Counted from the first letter of the stretch, positions 17,445-26,314 are shown. The stretch: 64,000 nt of DNA from Martelella mediterranea DSM 17316 (GCF_002043005.1 NZ_CP020330.1:2746001-2810000); one strand, 5' to 3'. Numbers and translations: made by a program. The notes: generated from the sequence alone by a model not told the origin.

Positions 17445-18737
17445 ATGGCTGCGGCCGGAGAGACAGACGAGAGTTTGAAGGTAGCCAAGCCGTTTTCCGT
17501 GTTCGAGCGCATGGTGGCCTGGCGCTATCTGCGATCGCGCCGCAAGGAGGCGTTCATCTCGGTGATCGCAGGATTCTCCTTCGTCGGCATCATGCTGGGC
17601 GTGGCCACGCTGATCATCGTGATGGCGGTGATGAACGGGTTCCGCAGTGAGTTGGTGAGCCGCATTCTCGGCATCAACGGCCATGTCGTGGTGCTGCCCG
17701 CCGGCGAGCCCTTCAAGGATTACGCCGCGCTGACTGAAAGGCTGGAAGGCGTGGAGGGCGTTCGCCTCGCCTTTCCGCTGGTCGAAGGCCAGGCGCTGGT
17801 CTCCGGCGCGCAAGGGGCCGGCAGCGGCGCGCTGGTGCGCGGTGTCAGGCCGGACGACATGCTGAAGCTGAAGACCGTTTCCGACAACATCAAAGAGGGC
17901 GACATGGTCGGCTACGCCGCCGGCGAGAGCGTGCTGATCGGCTCGCGCATGGCGACCTCGCTCGGGCTTTTCGTCGGCGACAAGATCACGATGATCTCGC
18001 CGGAGGGCGACGTGACCCCCTTCGGCGTCAATCCGCGCGTCAAGGCCTATCCGATCTCCGGCATTTTCGAGATCGGCATGTCGGAATATGATGCCTCGAT
18101 CATCTTCATGCCGCTCACCGAGGCGCAGGCCTATTTCAACGCCGGCGACAAGGTGCAGAGCATCGAGGTGTTCCTCGACCATCCCGACGATGTCGACGCG
18201 GTGGTTCCGAAAATCCGGGAGGCGGCGGGCGAGGATATCGTGATTTCCGACTGGCGGCAGAACAACCGCACCTTCTTCTCCGCGCTGGAGGTGGAGCGCA
18301 ACGTGATGTTCATGATCCTGACGCTGATCGTGATCGTCGCCGCCCTCAACATCATTTCCGGCCTGATCATGCTGGTGAAGGACAAGGGCCAGGACATCGC
18401 GATCCTGAGGACCATGGGCGCGACCTCGGGGTCGATCATGCGGATCTTCTTCATGACCGGGGCCGCGATCGGCGTCGTCGGCACGTTTGCCGGCGTCTTC
18501 CTCGGTGTGATCGTCTGCCTCAATATCGAATCGATCCGCCAGTTCTTCTCCTGGATCACCGGCACGGTGCTGTTCGATCCGCAGCTCTATTTCCTGAGCA
18601 CGTTGCCCGCGGAAATGAGCCTCAGTGAGACGCTGACCGTCGTTATCATGGCGCTGACGCTCTCCTTCATCGCCACCATCTTTCCTGCCTGGCGGGCCTC
18701 CAGGCTCGATCCGGTGCAGGCGCTGCGTTACGAATAG
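17445..18737 (+). CDS. lolC: Lipoprotein-releasing ABC transporter permease (LolC/E family)
   Basis: A protein of about 430 residues with the LolC/LolE layout. A first transmembrane helix (about 40-65; SVIAGFSFVGIMLGVATLIIVMAVMNGFR) is followed by a large periplasmic domain and then three C-terminal helices (about 285-415) of the FtsX fold. It ends with FPAWRASRLDPVQALRYE, which is typical. With the ATPase encoded next it would extract outer-membrane lipoproteins from the inner membrane and hand them to LolA. The ATG at 17445 has AGGAG at 17431-17435, overlapping the proS stop. Only one permease gene is present, as usual in alphaproteobacteria. Confidence 0.9.
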   Translation: MAAAGETDESLKVAKPFSVFERMVAWRYLRSRRKEAFISVIAGFSFVGIMLGVATLIIVMAVMNGFRSELVSRILGINGHVVVLPAGEPFKDYAALTERLEGVEGVRLAFPLVEGQALVSGAQGAGSGALVRGVRPDDMLKLKTVSDNIKEGDMVGYAAGESVLIGSRMATSLGLFVGDKITMISPEGDVTPFGVNPRVKAYPISGIFEIGMSEYDASIIFMPLTEAQAYFNAGDKVQSIEVFLDHPDDVDAVVPKIREAAGEDIVISDWRQNNRTFFSALEVERNVMFMILTLIVIVAALNIISGLIMLVKDKGQDIAILRTMGATSGSIMRIFFMTGAAIGVVGTFAGVFLGVIVCLNIESIRQFFSWITGTVLFDPQLYFLSTLPAEMSLSETLTVVIMALTLSFIATIFPAWRASRLDPVQALRYE

Positions 18738-18746
18738 GAGCCTTTC

Positions 18747-19433
18747 TTGACCACTCCGGCACTTGAGTTGCGCGAAATCGCGCGGGAATACGGGCAGGGC
18801 GATTCGGTCCTGCAGGTGCTCAAGGGCGCTTCGTTGACGCTGATGCCCGGCGAAATGGTGGCGCTGGTGGCGCCTTCGGGGACGGGCAAATCGACACTGC
18901 TGCAGATCGCCGGCCTTCTGGAAAAGCCTACATCCGGTGAGGTCATGCTCGGCGGGCTGGAGGCGACCGCGCTTTCCGATGACGAGCGCACCGCGCTACG
19001 CCGCAACGACATCGGCTTCGTCTACCAGTTCCACCATCTCCTGCCGGAGTTTTCGGCGCGCGAAAACATCATGCTGCCGCAGCTGATCGCGGGCTTGCCG
19101 CCGCAAGAGGCCGGCGCCCGCGCCGACGAGATGCTGGACTATCTGCGCATCGGCCACCGCGCGGAGCATCGCCCGGCCGAGCTTTCCGGCGGCGAGCAGC
19201 AGCGCGTGGCGATTGCCCGCGCCGTGGCCAATGCGCCCCGGCTGCTGCTTGCCGACGAGCCGACCGGCAATCTCGATCCGCAGACGGCATCCTATGTTTT
19301 CGAGGCGCTGGAGGCGCTTGTGCGGCAATCCGGCCTCTCGGCCCTGATCGCCACCCATAATCTCGACCTTGCCGCCCGCATGGACCGGCAGGTAACGCTC
19401 GATGACGGACAGGTCGTGCCCCGCGTGATCTGA
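18747..19433 (+). CDS. lolD: Lipoprotein-releasing ABC transporter ATPase LolD
   Basis: A 228-residue ABC ATPase. It has Walker [10 protein letters not shown] (family GPSGSGKST; the first Gly is Ala), the Q-loop region [11 protein letters not shown], the signature [14 protein letters not shown], and Walker [14 protein letters not shown] followed by the switch His in [25 protein letters not shown] is the LolD hallmark. It starts with TTG at 18747, 9 bp after the permease stop, with AGGAG overlapping the preceding stop region. It powers lipoprotein release by the LolC-type permease. Confidence 0.92.
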   Translation: MTTPALELREIAREYGQGDSVLQVLKGASLTLMPGEMVALVAPSGTGKSTLLQIAGLLEKPTSGEVMLGGLEATALSDDERTALRRNDIGFVYQFHHLLPEFSARENIMLPQLIAGLPPQEAGARADEMLDYLRIGHRAEHRPAELSGGEQQRVAIARAVANAPRLLLADEPTGNLDPQTASYVFEALEALVRQSGLSALIATHNLDLAARMDRQVTLDDGQVVPRVI

Positions 19434-19536
19434 GCAAACGCGGCCTTCATATCCCTTCACTGTGGTTTCAGGAAATCGGACCATTCTGACGGTCGGGCAC
19501 AATTGCGCCCGCCGATACCCACAGAGTGCTTGCAAG

Positions 19537-19554
19537 ATAGGAATATTATCCTAT
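19537..19554. repeat. AT-rich palindrome in the lolD-distal intergenic region
   Basis: The 447 bp between lolD and the small gene at 19881 are clearly more AT-rich than the surroundings, and I see no coding frame. They contain the palindrome ATAGGA-atatta-TCCTAT at 19537-19554, preceded by CTTGCA and followed by TATATAATA. This could be an operator overlapping a promoter with TTGCAA and TATATA boxes, about 320 bp before the small gene. Confidence 0.35.
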
Positions 19555-19880
19555 ATAATAAATACAACCTATGATAGTTTATGCCAGCGGGGTCCCTTCG
19601 AAAGCTTGGACGCCAACATGGTATTACGAAAACTTGTGGTGAAAAAAATTTTCGCTTTATGACAAGTGAGATATACAATTCGTGAATTTAAGGAAGAACA
19701 TTTAATATTAATGCGGTCTATATTTACGAGTAATCTCGATTATTCAATTAACAACACATAATATACACGTAAATGAATCCTAAATTAGAAATCTTTACTT
19801 ATTAAGATTGGAGTTTATAATTATAATTCGTCTGAGCGATCGGGAAGGTTGGAAGCATTAGCGGACAGGAGAGGTTGGCT

Positions 19881-20144
19881 ATGGGTCGAAATGAAGTCGA
19901 AAATCAGGATCAGAAAAACACCAAGTCCGATGAAGAGAGGGAAGCGTGGAATCGGTACATGCGCAATTTCCGGCGGGGCTTCCGCAAGCGCGGATTGACC
20001 AGCCTTTCGACGGTAATCACCACGGAACATTCTGAATTCATTGAGCGTTATGGTCGCGACAAGGAATGCCAGTCCAAGCGGGAGGCATTGATGATGATCA
20101 TCGACGACGTCAAATCGCGCTATGATCAGGAAAGCGACGGCTGA
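19881..20144 (+). CDS. Small charged hypothetical protein
   Basis: An 87-residue, highly charged soluble protein, rich in Arg, Lys, Glu and Asp. A central basic stretch, MRNFRRGFRKRG, is followed by a predicted strand (LTSLSTVITT) and helices ending KREALMMIIDDVKSRYDQ. The strand-helix-helix impression is loosely like a ribbon-helix-helix DNA-binding protein, but no family is recognised. A strong AGGAGAGG lies directly before the ATG, so it is probably translated. It stands alone between the AT-rich region and the tRNA gene. Confidence 0.55.
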   Translation: MGRNEVENQDQKNTKSDEEREAWNRYMRNFRRGFRKRGLTSLSTVITTEHSEFIERYGRDKECQSKREALMMIIDDVKSRYDQESDG

Positions 20145-20389
20145 GACCGCGGAGGTCGCTCGCGACCGTCGCCAGCCACCTGAGAACGGCCCTCTGGGCC
20201 AATTTTGCTACCTTAGGTAGATTAATCAGGGCGGGAAGGGCATCTCTGTCTGGCGCTGCCATGACAGTTGAACGTCCGTCGCCCTGACCGCCGTTTCACG
20301 ATATCGGCTTGCATCACCTGCCTGCATCGCATAATAGGCTTCGCGACGTCGTCCCTCCGGTTGCGTAACCGCGACCATGGAGCTGCGTT

Positions 20390-20474
20390 GCGCGTGTGGC
20401 GGAATTGGTAGACGCAGCAGGTTTAGGTCCTGCCGCCGCAAGGTGTGGGGGTTCGAGTCCCTCCACGCGCACCA
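20390..20474 (+). tRNA. tRNA-Leu (anticodon UAG)
   Basis: A complete 85-nt class II tRNA with the 3' CCA encoded. The acceptor stem is GCGCGTG/CACGCGC, the D-arm contains GGCGGAATTGGTAGAC, the anticodon arm is GCAGG-TTTAGGT-CCTGC with anticodon TAG at 20424-20426, and a long variable arm and GGTTCGAGTCC T-arm follow. It reads CUA and, by wobble, other CUN leucine codons. tRNA-Leu genes are common integration sites, and unusual sequence starts immediately downstream. Confidence 0.97.
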
Positions 20475-20493
20475 AAATCTCGGAGTGTAGCGT

Positions 20494-20585
20494 TGTAGCG
20501 TGACGCGCGGTTTTGCAATTTTGACAGCTGGTTTTGCAGTGTAGCGTGACGCGCGGTTTTGCAATTTTGACAGCTGGTTTTGCAG
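20494..20585. repeat. Perfect 46-bp tandem repeat, two copies
   Basis: A 46-bp unit beginning TGTAGCGTGACGCGCGG and ending CAGCTGGTTTTGCAG occurs twice head to tail without a mismatch (20494-20539 and 20540-20585). It begins 20 bp after the CCA end of tRNA-Leu. Each unit contains TTTTGCAATTTTGACAGCTGGTTTTGC, with the internal direct repeat GGTTTTGCA. A partial third start (GTGTAGCGT) precedes the first copy. The repeat is non-coding. Confidence 0.9.
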
Positions 20586-20635
20586 CAATCGGTTTTCCAA
20601 TTCGCGAATACGCGAGCCAGATTGTGCCCATTCTT

Positions 20636-21109
20636 CTAGAATTTTTGTGATGGTGGCTTCACCCCGTATGCGACCAATTTTCTTCGGGCGGCTTCGACAG
20701 CTTCTTCCGGGAAGCTATTTGCGAATTCCAACACTACATACTCGCCGGTAAATTCCGCCGCGCCAGAATTTACAAGAGCCTCAAAGCCTGGAGTAACGGC
20801 GGGATCAAGCGCCCAGTCCGTCAATGTTTGGATAGCTCCCTTTGCCGCAATCTTGCGCCTTGTGTAGCTCGCCTTCTGTTGTCGACCGTGCTTCTTCCTG
20901 AGCGTCTCCTCATAGGCCCCGACCGCCTGCCAGAGCCGCTTTTCGATCGGATTGACCTGATCGATCCCAGCCAATTCATAGAGGCGCCGAGAACATGCCT
21001 GGGCGACATCGTCGCGCCCAAGCCTCAGCGCATTTGCCATTAGCCTTCTTACGGCTTCTGGGTCGTCCATTTTGCTTGGATCAGGCACTTTTATTGGATC
21101 AGTAGCCAT
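20636..21109 (-). CDS. Hypothetical protein, not recognised
   Basis: A soluble protein of 157 residues. The N-terminal part (DDPEAVRRLMANALRLGRDDVAQACSRRL) looks helical and recurs in my memory among uncharacterised alphaproteobacterial proteins. The middle is basic (KKHGRQQKASYTRRKIAAKGA), and the end has FEALVNSGAAEFTGEYVVLEF. The start at 21109 has AGGAG 7 nt upstream, so translation is likely. No catalytic motif is evident. It is transcribed toward the tRNA gene and sits alone between the tandem repeat and another unknown gene. A nucleic-acid-binding role is only a guess from the basic centre. Confidence 0.6.
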   Translation of the reverse strand: MATDPIKVPDPSKMDDPEAVRRLMANALRLGRDDVAQACSRRLYELAGIDQVNPIEKRLWQAVGAYEETLRKKHGRQQKASYTRRKIAAKGAIQTLTDWALDPAVTPGFEALVNSGAAEFTGEYVVLEFANSFPEEAVEAARRKLVAYGVKPPSQKF

Positions 21110-21354
21110 CGGCAACTCCTTGCTAGGGAGGAACACGGAACTCCGAGAATTTCAAAGATACAATATTTGTCACAGTTGGCACTAGCCTTCCGGTATCCCT
21201 TATTCGTTATGGTTTAGCGCGCACAATCGGATGGTGCAGGGCGCAAGAACGCGGGGTATCATTCTCAGTTTCCAGAAGATTGACATAACGTCGAGATGGC
21301 GTTTGCTATGAAATTCTTTTATCGTACAGTGTTTCCATGCCTGAGGAGAAGAGC

Positions 21355-22047
21355 ATGGCGATGCTTTGGGTCGACACAATCACAGATGAAGAGGCTGGCG
21401 CTTTGGATCGCGGCATTTGGGGAGTAGTCGGCACTAAGCAAGCCGACGGCACCTTTATTGCCCAAGCGACTGGCCCAGCTCCTGAAGATGGTGATTTCTG
21501 GTACGATGCTCTCAACCGCGTCAAGGAAGATCCCGATAAACGATATGCGATAGCACGTCGTCACCTTCCGCTGCCGGCGGCATGGCGCGAGATGGCCGTT
21601 TCACTGCGCATGAAGATCCGGAAAGCCCGGAAGGAAAAAACTGAATACGAAGCAGAGCTCAGAGAGCTGCATCACTTGGCAGCAATGAGTAGCTACGCCG
21701 GGTATGGTTACATCCAAAGAGTTCCGTATTCTCGCCTTGCCGCGCTCGACGTGTCGTATCACCGTATTGGCTGTGATCGCCTCTTGCTCCTAGGCCCCAC
21801 AGATCGAAAATGGATGCGCGAGTTGTGGGGCGAGGCTGGCGGTCATTGGACTGCGTCGGAACTCTATAAAGAAATGTGGGCCGATGATGTGCAGCGGATT
21901 AAGGCCGACCAAGCCGAGGAGCAGCATGAGTTGACGGAGCACCTCTTCGGCAATCTCCAAAGGGAGATCGATGAAAAGAGGTCTTCTGTCGCGCCGCAAC
22001 CAGAGAAGAGGCGGCGTGGGATATTTGGCCGGCTGTTTGGGAAGTAG
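21355..22047 (+). CDS. Hypothetical protein, not recognised
   Basis: A 230-residue soluble protein that I cannot assign. The N-terminal third has MLWVDTITDEEAGALDRGIWGVVGT. A charged helical section (MKIRKARKEKTEYEAELREL) lies in the middle, and the C terminus is very basic (KRRRGIFGRLFGK), suggesting membrane-surface or nucleic-acid contact. The ATG at 21355 is preceded by GAGGAG at a 7-nt spacing; an ATG 18 bp upstream lacks this. Its codon use is less GC-biased than the chromosomal genes to the left, in keeping with acquired DNA. It ends just before the presumed prophage right end. Confidence 0.5.
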   Translation: MAMLWVDTITDEEAGALDRGIWGVVGTKQADGTFIAQATGPAPEDGDFWYDALNRVKEDPDKRYAIARRHLPLPAAWREMAVSLRMKIRKARKEKTEYEAELRELHHLAAMSSYAGYGYIQRVPYSRLAALDVSYHRIGCDRLLLLGPTDRKWMRELWGEAGGHWTASELYKEMWADDVQRIKADQAEEQHELTEHLFGNLQREIDEKRSSVAPQPEKRRRGIFGRLFGK

Positions 22048-22216
22048 CCCTGTTTACCTCTAGTTGAACTGAAGCGCTCCTAGATCTACAACGGCGCCAT
22101 TGTTCGGTATTGTGCAACCTGCCATGCCGTAGAGCATTTGTTTCAGTGGACCAGAGCGATGCTTCACCTTAGTATTTGATCCACACCCCCACGACCAGGT
22201 CGAGACCCTCAAGGAT

Positions 22217-22241
22217 AGCCCGCCCCAATCCGAGGCGGGCT
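22217..22241 (-). terminator. Terminator-like hairpin at the end of the prophage late operon
   Basis: AGCCCGCC (22217-22224), a 9-nt loop and GGCGGGCT (22234-22241) form an 8-bp perfect GC-rich stem just downstream of the last minus-strand prophage gene. There is no clear T-run on either strand, so termination strength is uncertain. The remaining sequence back to 22048 shows no gene. Confidence 0.5.
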
Positions 22242-22249
22242 TTGCCGCA

Positions 22250-22468
22250 TCAATCCAGCGGCACCACGCGATGAATAGCCCGCGCGGCCGCCAGCAGTGA
22301 GGCGAGCCGCTCGATCGTGGCGTCGACTGGTGCCAGCGCGCCGATGGCGCTGTTGCGGCGGCCCTGGCCGATGTCCTCGGCGGCGAGGTCGATTTGGTTC
22401 ATGATGTCCTCCGCGTCGCGCTGCATGGCCTTAATGATCTGGGTGATGGCGATTTTGTTGTCACTCAT
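22250..22468 (-). CDS. Small hypothetical prophage protein
   Basis: A 72-residue, mostly helical acidic protein (ITQIIKAMQRDAEDIMNQIDLAAEDI, then IERLASLLAAARAIHRV) probably forming a helical hairpin or coiled coil. The ATG at 22468 has AAAGGAGAC immediately before it. It is the last gene of the prophage late operon, 108 bp after the Dam-type gene. No family is recognised. Confidence 0.55.
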   Translation of the reverse strand: MSDNKIAITQIIKAMQRDAEDIMNQIDLAAEDIGQGRRNSAIGALAPVDATIERLASLLAAARAIHRVVPLD

Positions 22469-22576
22469 GTCGGTCTCCTTTGTTAATGACCGGACCATCG
22501 CTCTCGTCGCGGCCGAAGACGAGCAATGGCAGTGCTTCCGTCGGCCGGACGTGAATCAGTTTTGCTCTCGATCTCC

Positions 22577-23398
22577 TCATTCGGCCGCCACGCGCAAAGT
22601 CTTTGCTGGCGTGATGATGACCTCCTTCACGCCCTTCCCATTGCCGTCGCCGATCGAATAGGTGCAATCGACCTCCTCGATGTCGAACCGTGAGAAGGTT
22701 TCGAAGACGCCTTGAACGGCGTTTAAGGACAGTATGAAGGTGCCTTGAAGGCCGGCTAAAGCCTCCGCCATCGCCTCGAAGTCCGCCCGGCCGAAGACGC
22801 CGGCGCCATAGTCGGTCTCGTTTCCCCAATAGGGCGGGTCGAGATAGAACAGCATGCCCGGCCGGTCATAGCGGCGGATGAAGTCCTGCCAGGGCAGGCA
22901 TTCGATGACGACGCCGGCGAGGCGTTCGTGGATGTCCTCCAGCGTCGAGGCGAGCTTGACGAGGTTGAAGCGCGCCCCGGTGGTCTTGCTGACCCCGAAG
23001 TTACGGCCGGCGACCTTGCCGCCGAAGGCGAGGCGCTGGAGGTAGAGGAAGCGGGCGGCGCGTTCGAGATCGGTCAGCGTCGTTGGGTCGGTCTTCATCA
23101 GCCGCTCGAACTCCCGCCGGCCGGAGATCTGGAAACGCAGCGTATCCATGAACTGCGGGAAGTGCCGCTGCAGGATGCGGAAGAAATTGGCGACGTCGCC
23201 GCTGATATCGTTGATCACCTCCGTCTTCGGCTGGCGATCGCGGCGCAGGAACACGCCGCCCATGCCGACGAACGGCTCGGCATAGCCATCATGCGGGGTC
23301 GCGTTGATCCTGGCGATGACGGTCTTCGACAGGATGCGCTTGCCGCCGATATAGCCGGCTGCGGGAACGGTCGGAGCGACCGGGCGCAGATTTACCAT
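22577..23398 (-). CDS. dam: Dam-type DNA N6-adenine methyltransferase (D12 class)
   Basis: A 273-residue D12-class methyltransferase. The S-adenosylmethionine site is GYIGGKRILSKTVIA plus AEPFVGMGGVFLRR, and the catalytic DPPYWG is at about residue 165. The class usually methylates adenine in short palindromes such as GATC. The start MVNLRPVAP is chosen because the frame upstream runs through a sequence that belongs to no gene. It lies at the far right end of the phage genome, where Mu carries its DNA-modification gene mom, so a role in protecting phage DNA from host restriction is likely. No cognate nuclease gene is next to it. Confidence 0.88.
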   Translation of the reverse strand: MVNLRPVAPTVPAAGYIGGKRILSKTVIARINATPHDGYAEPFVGMGGVFLRRDRQPKTEVINDISGDVANFFRILQRHFPQFMDTLRFQISGRREFERLMKTDPTTLTDLERAARFLYLQRLAFGGKVAGRNFGVSKTTGARFNLVKLASTLEDIHERLAGVVIECLPWQDFIRRYDRPGMLFYLDPPYWGNETDYGAGVFGRADFEAMAEALAGLQGTFILSLNAVQGVFETFSRFDIEEVDCTYSIGDGNGKGVKEVIITPAKTLRVAAE

Positions 23399-23510
23399 TT
23401 CAAATATCTCACGACTCAGCCACAACGCGCAGGCCCTTCGGGGTGCGGGTGTGGCGGTTATCGTATTTTGCTGCCCGGCGGGTCTCTCTGCCAAGTGTGA
23501 TCCCGCCGCG

Positions 23511-23530
23511 CCATGGCCGTGAGGCCATGG
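23511..23530. repeat. Dyad element CCATGGCC-gtga-GGCCATGG, copy 1
   Basis: A perfect 8-bp stem with a GTGA loop in the 155-bp gap between the Dam gene and the 103-residue tail-region gene. A nearly identical element (one base change in the stem, and matching flanks CGCCATGGCC and CATGGCCA) lies at 27625-27644. The two bracket the three-gene cassette beyond the tail fibre gene. No T-run follows, so it is not a standard terminator. Confidence 0.6.
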
Positions 23531-23553
23531 CCACCTGCCTGCTAGTGCGGGCG

Positions 23554-23865
23554 CTAGTCCTCGCTGGAGGGAGGCGCGAAGATCGTCTCGTTTTCCAGCG
23601 AGCACCACGGCAGCGTCAGCAGGAGCGCCTTGGCCTCCGCCGCCTGGTCGGGGTCGTCGACCACGCGCTTCGGCACGACCTGCATGCCGGTGAGCGTCAC
23701 GGGATCGCCCGGCTCGAACGCGTCGGCCGCATCGTTCAGGTTGATGCCGGTGCCAGGCGTGGCGTTGTCGATCGCGCGCGCGTCGATCAGCCCGGATGCC
23801 GTGCCATTGAACGCCTCGACGGCGGATTTCTGCGAGAAGGTGAGGACGAACCAGTTCATCATCAT
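23554..23865 (-). CDS. Hypothetical prophage tail-region protein
   Basis: A 103-residue protein beginning MMMNWFVLTFSQKSAVEAFNG, with later GDPVTLTGMQVVPKRVVDDPDQAAEAKALL and a C-terminal acidic end. The upstream gene's stop codon TAG is part of its AGGAG ribosome binding site, so it is translated with that gene. Given its position after the tail fibre genes it may be an accessory or adhesion-module protein. No family is recognised. Confidence 0.55.
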   Translation of the reverse strand: MMMNWFVLTFSQKSAVEAFNGTASGLIDARAIDNATPGTGINLNDAADAFEPGDPVTLTGMQVVPKRVVDDPDQAAEAKALLLTLPWCSLENETIFAPPSSED

Positions 23866-24247
23866 GGGAGTTGCTCCTATGCTGTGAGTGCGTCTGTCGC
23901 GGCGATGTAGGCCGAGAACAGAATGTGGAGATCGGAAACCTGTTGCGCGGTCAGGCCAGCGCCGCCATGCCCGATGGCGATGCGGCGGGCGGAATAGGTA
24001 AGGGTGCTGCGCAGGTAATAGACGACCGATGTCGCCAGAGCCGATGAGGCATTTGTGAAATCCACCGCCACCTGCGCTCCGGACTTGTACAGGCGAACGG
24101 TGTTCGCGTCGGTCCGCGCCACAAGGCTATGCCCCCGGCTGTCCGTGATCGTGCCGGCCGTGGTAATGGCGCGCGCGGAGTTGACGCGCCCGGTCATCAC
24201 GTTCGATGTATTGCGCGGAAACAGAGTAAGCGGCAAGCCGAGGCCGT

Positions 24248-25840
24248 TCAGGCGTGGTAATTCCACGGCATAAGCGCGTCGATTTCACTGCTCGGCCAAC
24301 CGTTGGCGATGCGCTCGAGGGTCTGGGTAAGCCAGGCATTCGGATCGACATTGTTCATTTTTGCCGTCTGCAGCAGCGTAGCGATCGTTGCCCAGCTTCT
24401 TCCGCCGCCGTCGCTGCCTGCAAAAAGTGCGTTCTTCCGCGTTATGGCCTGCGGCCGGATTGCCCGTTCAACGATGTTGGAGTCGAGCTCGATGCGGCCA
24501 TCGCTCAGGAAGCGCTCAAAGATGGCGCGGCGCGTGGTCGCATAGCGGATCGCCTCGGCGAGCTTCGATTTTCCGGATATCCGTGGCAGGGTCTTGTGCC
24601 AGAGATCGAAGAGTTCAGAGACAATTACGGCGGAGGTTTGCTGACGCACCGCGACGCGGGCGTCGGGACTTTGACCTCGAGCGGCCTCCTCGACCTGCCA
24701 GAGCTTTGCCATCCGTTCGACCGTCGCCGTTGCTACCTCGGAGCTTTTCCCGACATGTAGTTCATAGAACTTGCGCCGACTGTGTGACCAGCAACCAGCC
24801 AATGTGACGCCATCATTGCCACCGTCAGATCTCGCGAGCTTGTTGTAGGCGGCATAACCGTCGACCTGCAAAATGCCGTGATAGCCATTCAGGTGGCGGG
24901 CAACGCATTCGCCGGATCGACTGTCCTCGAAGCGGTAGGCGACCATCGGCGGGCCGCTGCCGCCGAACGGACGATCATCCCTGGCATAGGCCCACAGCCA
25001 TGCTGTTTTCGTTGCTCCCGAACCTGGAGCAAGCGTCGGCAACGTCGTTTCGTCGGCGAAGACCCGTTCGGCCTTCTTTATCTCGACAAGGATGTAATCG
25101 GCGAGGATTTCCAGCTCGAAGCCGAGCTTGCCCATCCATTGCGCCATCAGCCTGCGGTCGAGTTCGACCTTGTCGCGGGCGTAGATCGCCTCCTGTCGAT
25201 AGAGCGGCAGGCCATCGGCATATTTTGAGACGGCAATCTGCGCCAGAAGCGCCTCTGTCGGAATGCCGCTCTCGATGATGTGTGCCGGCGCCGGCGCCTG
25301 AACAACACCATCTTCATTTCTGAAGGCATATTTCGGCCGGCGGGTGACGATGACGCGGAACTTCGCCGGCACAACATCCAGCCGCTCGCTGACATCCTCC
25401 CCGATCAGCACCTTTTGCCTGCCGGCATGCTCCGGCAGCTCTTCCGGCTCGATCACCACTTCGACCCGTTCCAGATGCGGGGCGAAGCCTTTGCGCGGCC
25501 GCGGCGGACGCTTGCCATCAGCACGCTCGTGGCTCTTCTTGAGCCCGGCCTTGATTGCAGCAATGCCGGTCTCGATTTCCTCGAAGACGAAAGCCTGCTG
25601 TTCGTTGTCGGCGGCGTGCAGGCCCAGCTTTTCCGATCGCCGGCCGAAGCGGGCACGATCGAACGCTTTCAGGATCTGCATCAGCCGCCCAATGCGCTCA
25701 TCGGCATCGGCGGTTTGCGCCTTGAGATTGGCAACCTCGACTTCCAGAGCGTCGGCGCGCGCCGCCTTCTCCGCCATGGAAAGCGCAAACGCTTTCAGCG
25801 ATTCAATGTCATCAGGAAGCTGGAAGGCGGGCGGTGTCAT
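24248..25840 (-). CDS. tnpC: IS66 transposase TnpC
   Basis: A 530-residue transposase with the IS66 domain order. An N-terminal leucine-zipper/coiled coil (about 5-60) is followed by a helical DNA-binding region with FDRARFGRRSEKLG, the zinc-finger-like region around residues 110-170, then the DDE catalytic core with FADETTLPTLAPG, LQVDGYAAYNKLA, AGCWSHSRRKFYEL and SDGRIELDSNIVERAIRP (Asp, Asp and Glu). A conserved C-terminal ITRKNALFAGSDGGGRSWATIATLLQTA block follows. It appears full-length and intact. Confidence 0.95.
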   Translation of the reverse strand: MTPPAFQLPDDIESLKAFALSMAEKAARADALEVEVANLKAQTADADERIGRLMQILKAFDRARFGRRSEKLGLHAADNEQQAFVFEEIETGIAAIKAGLKKSHERADGKRPPRPRKGFAPHLERVEVVIEPEELPEHAGRQKVLIGEDVSERLDVVPAKFRVIVTRRPKYAFRNEDGVVQAPAPAHIIESGIPTEALLAQIAVSKYADGLPLYRQEAIYARDKVELDRRLMAQWMGKLGFELEILADYILVEIKKAERVFADETTLPTLAPGSGATKTAWLWAYARDDRPFGGSGPPMVAYRFEDSRSGECVARHLNGYHGILQVDGYAAYNKLARSDGGNDGVTLAGCWSHSRRKFYELHVGKSSEVATATVERMAKLWQVEEAARGQSPDARVAVRQQTSAVIVSELFDLWHKTLPRISGKSKLAEAIRYATTRRAIFERFLSDGRIELDSNIVERAIRPQAITRKNALFAGSDGGGRSWATIATLLQTAKMNNVDPNAWLTQTLERIANGWPSSEIDALMPWNYHA

Positions 25841-25969
25841 GGAGCTACCAGAGCATACTTCTCGCCGTTTTTCCTGCCTTTTCAGGCTGGTGATTCACTT
25901 CGCCGCAGGGCCTTTTGTTTCGGCGCATTCCCGGACGGTAACCCGGTGTCCACTTCACCTGGAATTGCT

Positions 25970-26314
25970 CTAGCCAACGATCTCCGGCGGCTTGACTGGC
26001 CGAGATCGAACCCGCTTCCAGTCCATGCCATCAATGAGAGCCAGAAGCTGGGCGTGGTTGAGATGAATCCGGTTATGGCCGATGCGGGGCCAGCAGAACT
26101 GCGCTTTCTCCAGCCGCTTGGCATAAAGGCACACGCCGGACCCGTCCCACCAGACAATCTTGATCCTGTCCGCGCGTTTGGCCCGGAAGACATACAGCGC
26201 GCCGTTGAATGGATCGCTGCCGGCATCCCGCACCAGAGACAGCAAACCGTCCGGTCCCTTGCGGAAGTCGACGGGATGGCTGGCAAGGAAGACCTTCACA
26301 CCCGCGGGGATCAT
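25970..26314 (-). CDS. tnpB: IS66 accessory protein TnpB
   Basis: A 114-residue IS66 Orf2 protein with the family's GVKVFLASHPVDFRKGPDGL, ALYVFRAKRADRIKIVWWDGSG and YAKRLEKAQFCWP blocks. It is required with TnpA and TnpC for transposition of IS66 elements; its mechanism is not known. It overlaps the tnpA stop by 4 bp. A 129-bp gap to tnpC is present and shows no gene. Confidence 0.95.
   Translation of the reverse strand: MIPAGVKVFLASHPVDFRKGPDGLLSLVRDAGSDPFNGALYVFRAKRADRIKIVWWDGSGVCLYAKRLEKAQFCWPRIGHNRIHLNHAQLLALIDGMDWKRVRSRPVKPPEIVG

Noticed and set aside
20494..20585. Tandem 46-bp repeat as a CRISPR array
   Set aside because: The two copies abut with no spacer and no cas genes are present.
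22048..22216. TGTTTACC at 22051 as the prophage right end
   Set aside because: The five bases before it (AGCCC) are not found after any CA in the 62086-62337 interval, so no target duplication supports it.
23599..23910. Plus-strand frames opposite the 103-residue prophage gene
   Set aside because: No ribosome binding site; the minus-strand gene has AGGAG and is coupled to its neighbour.
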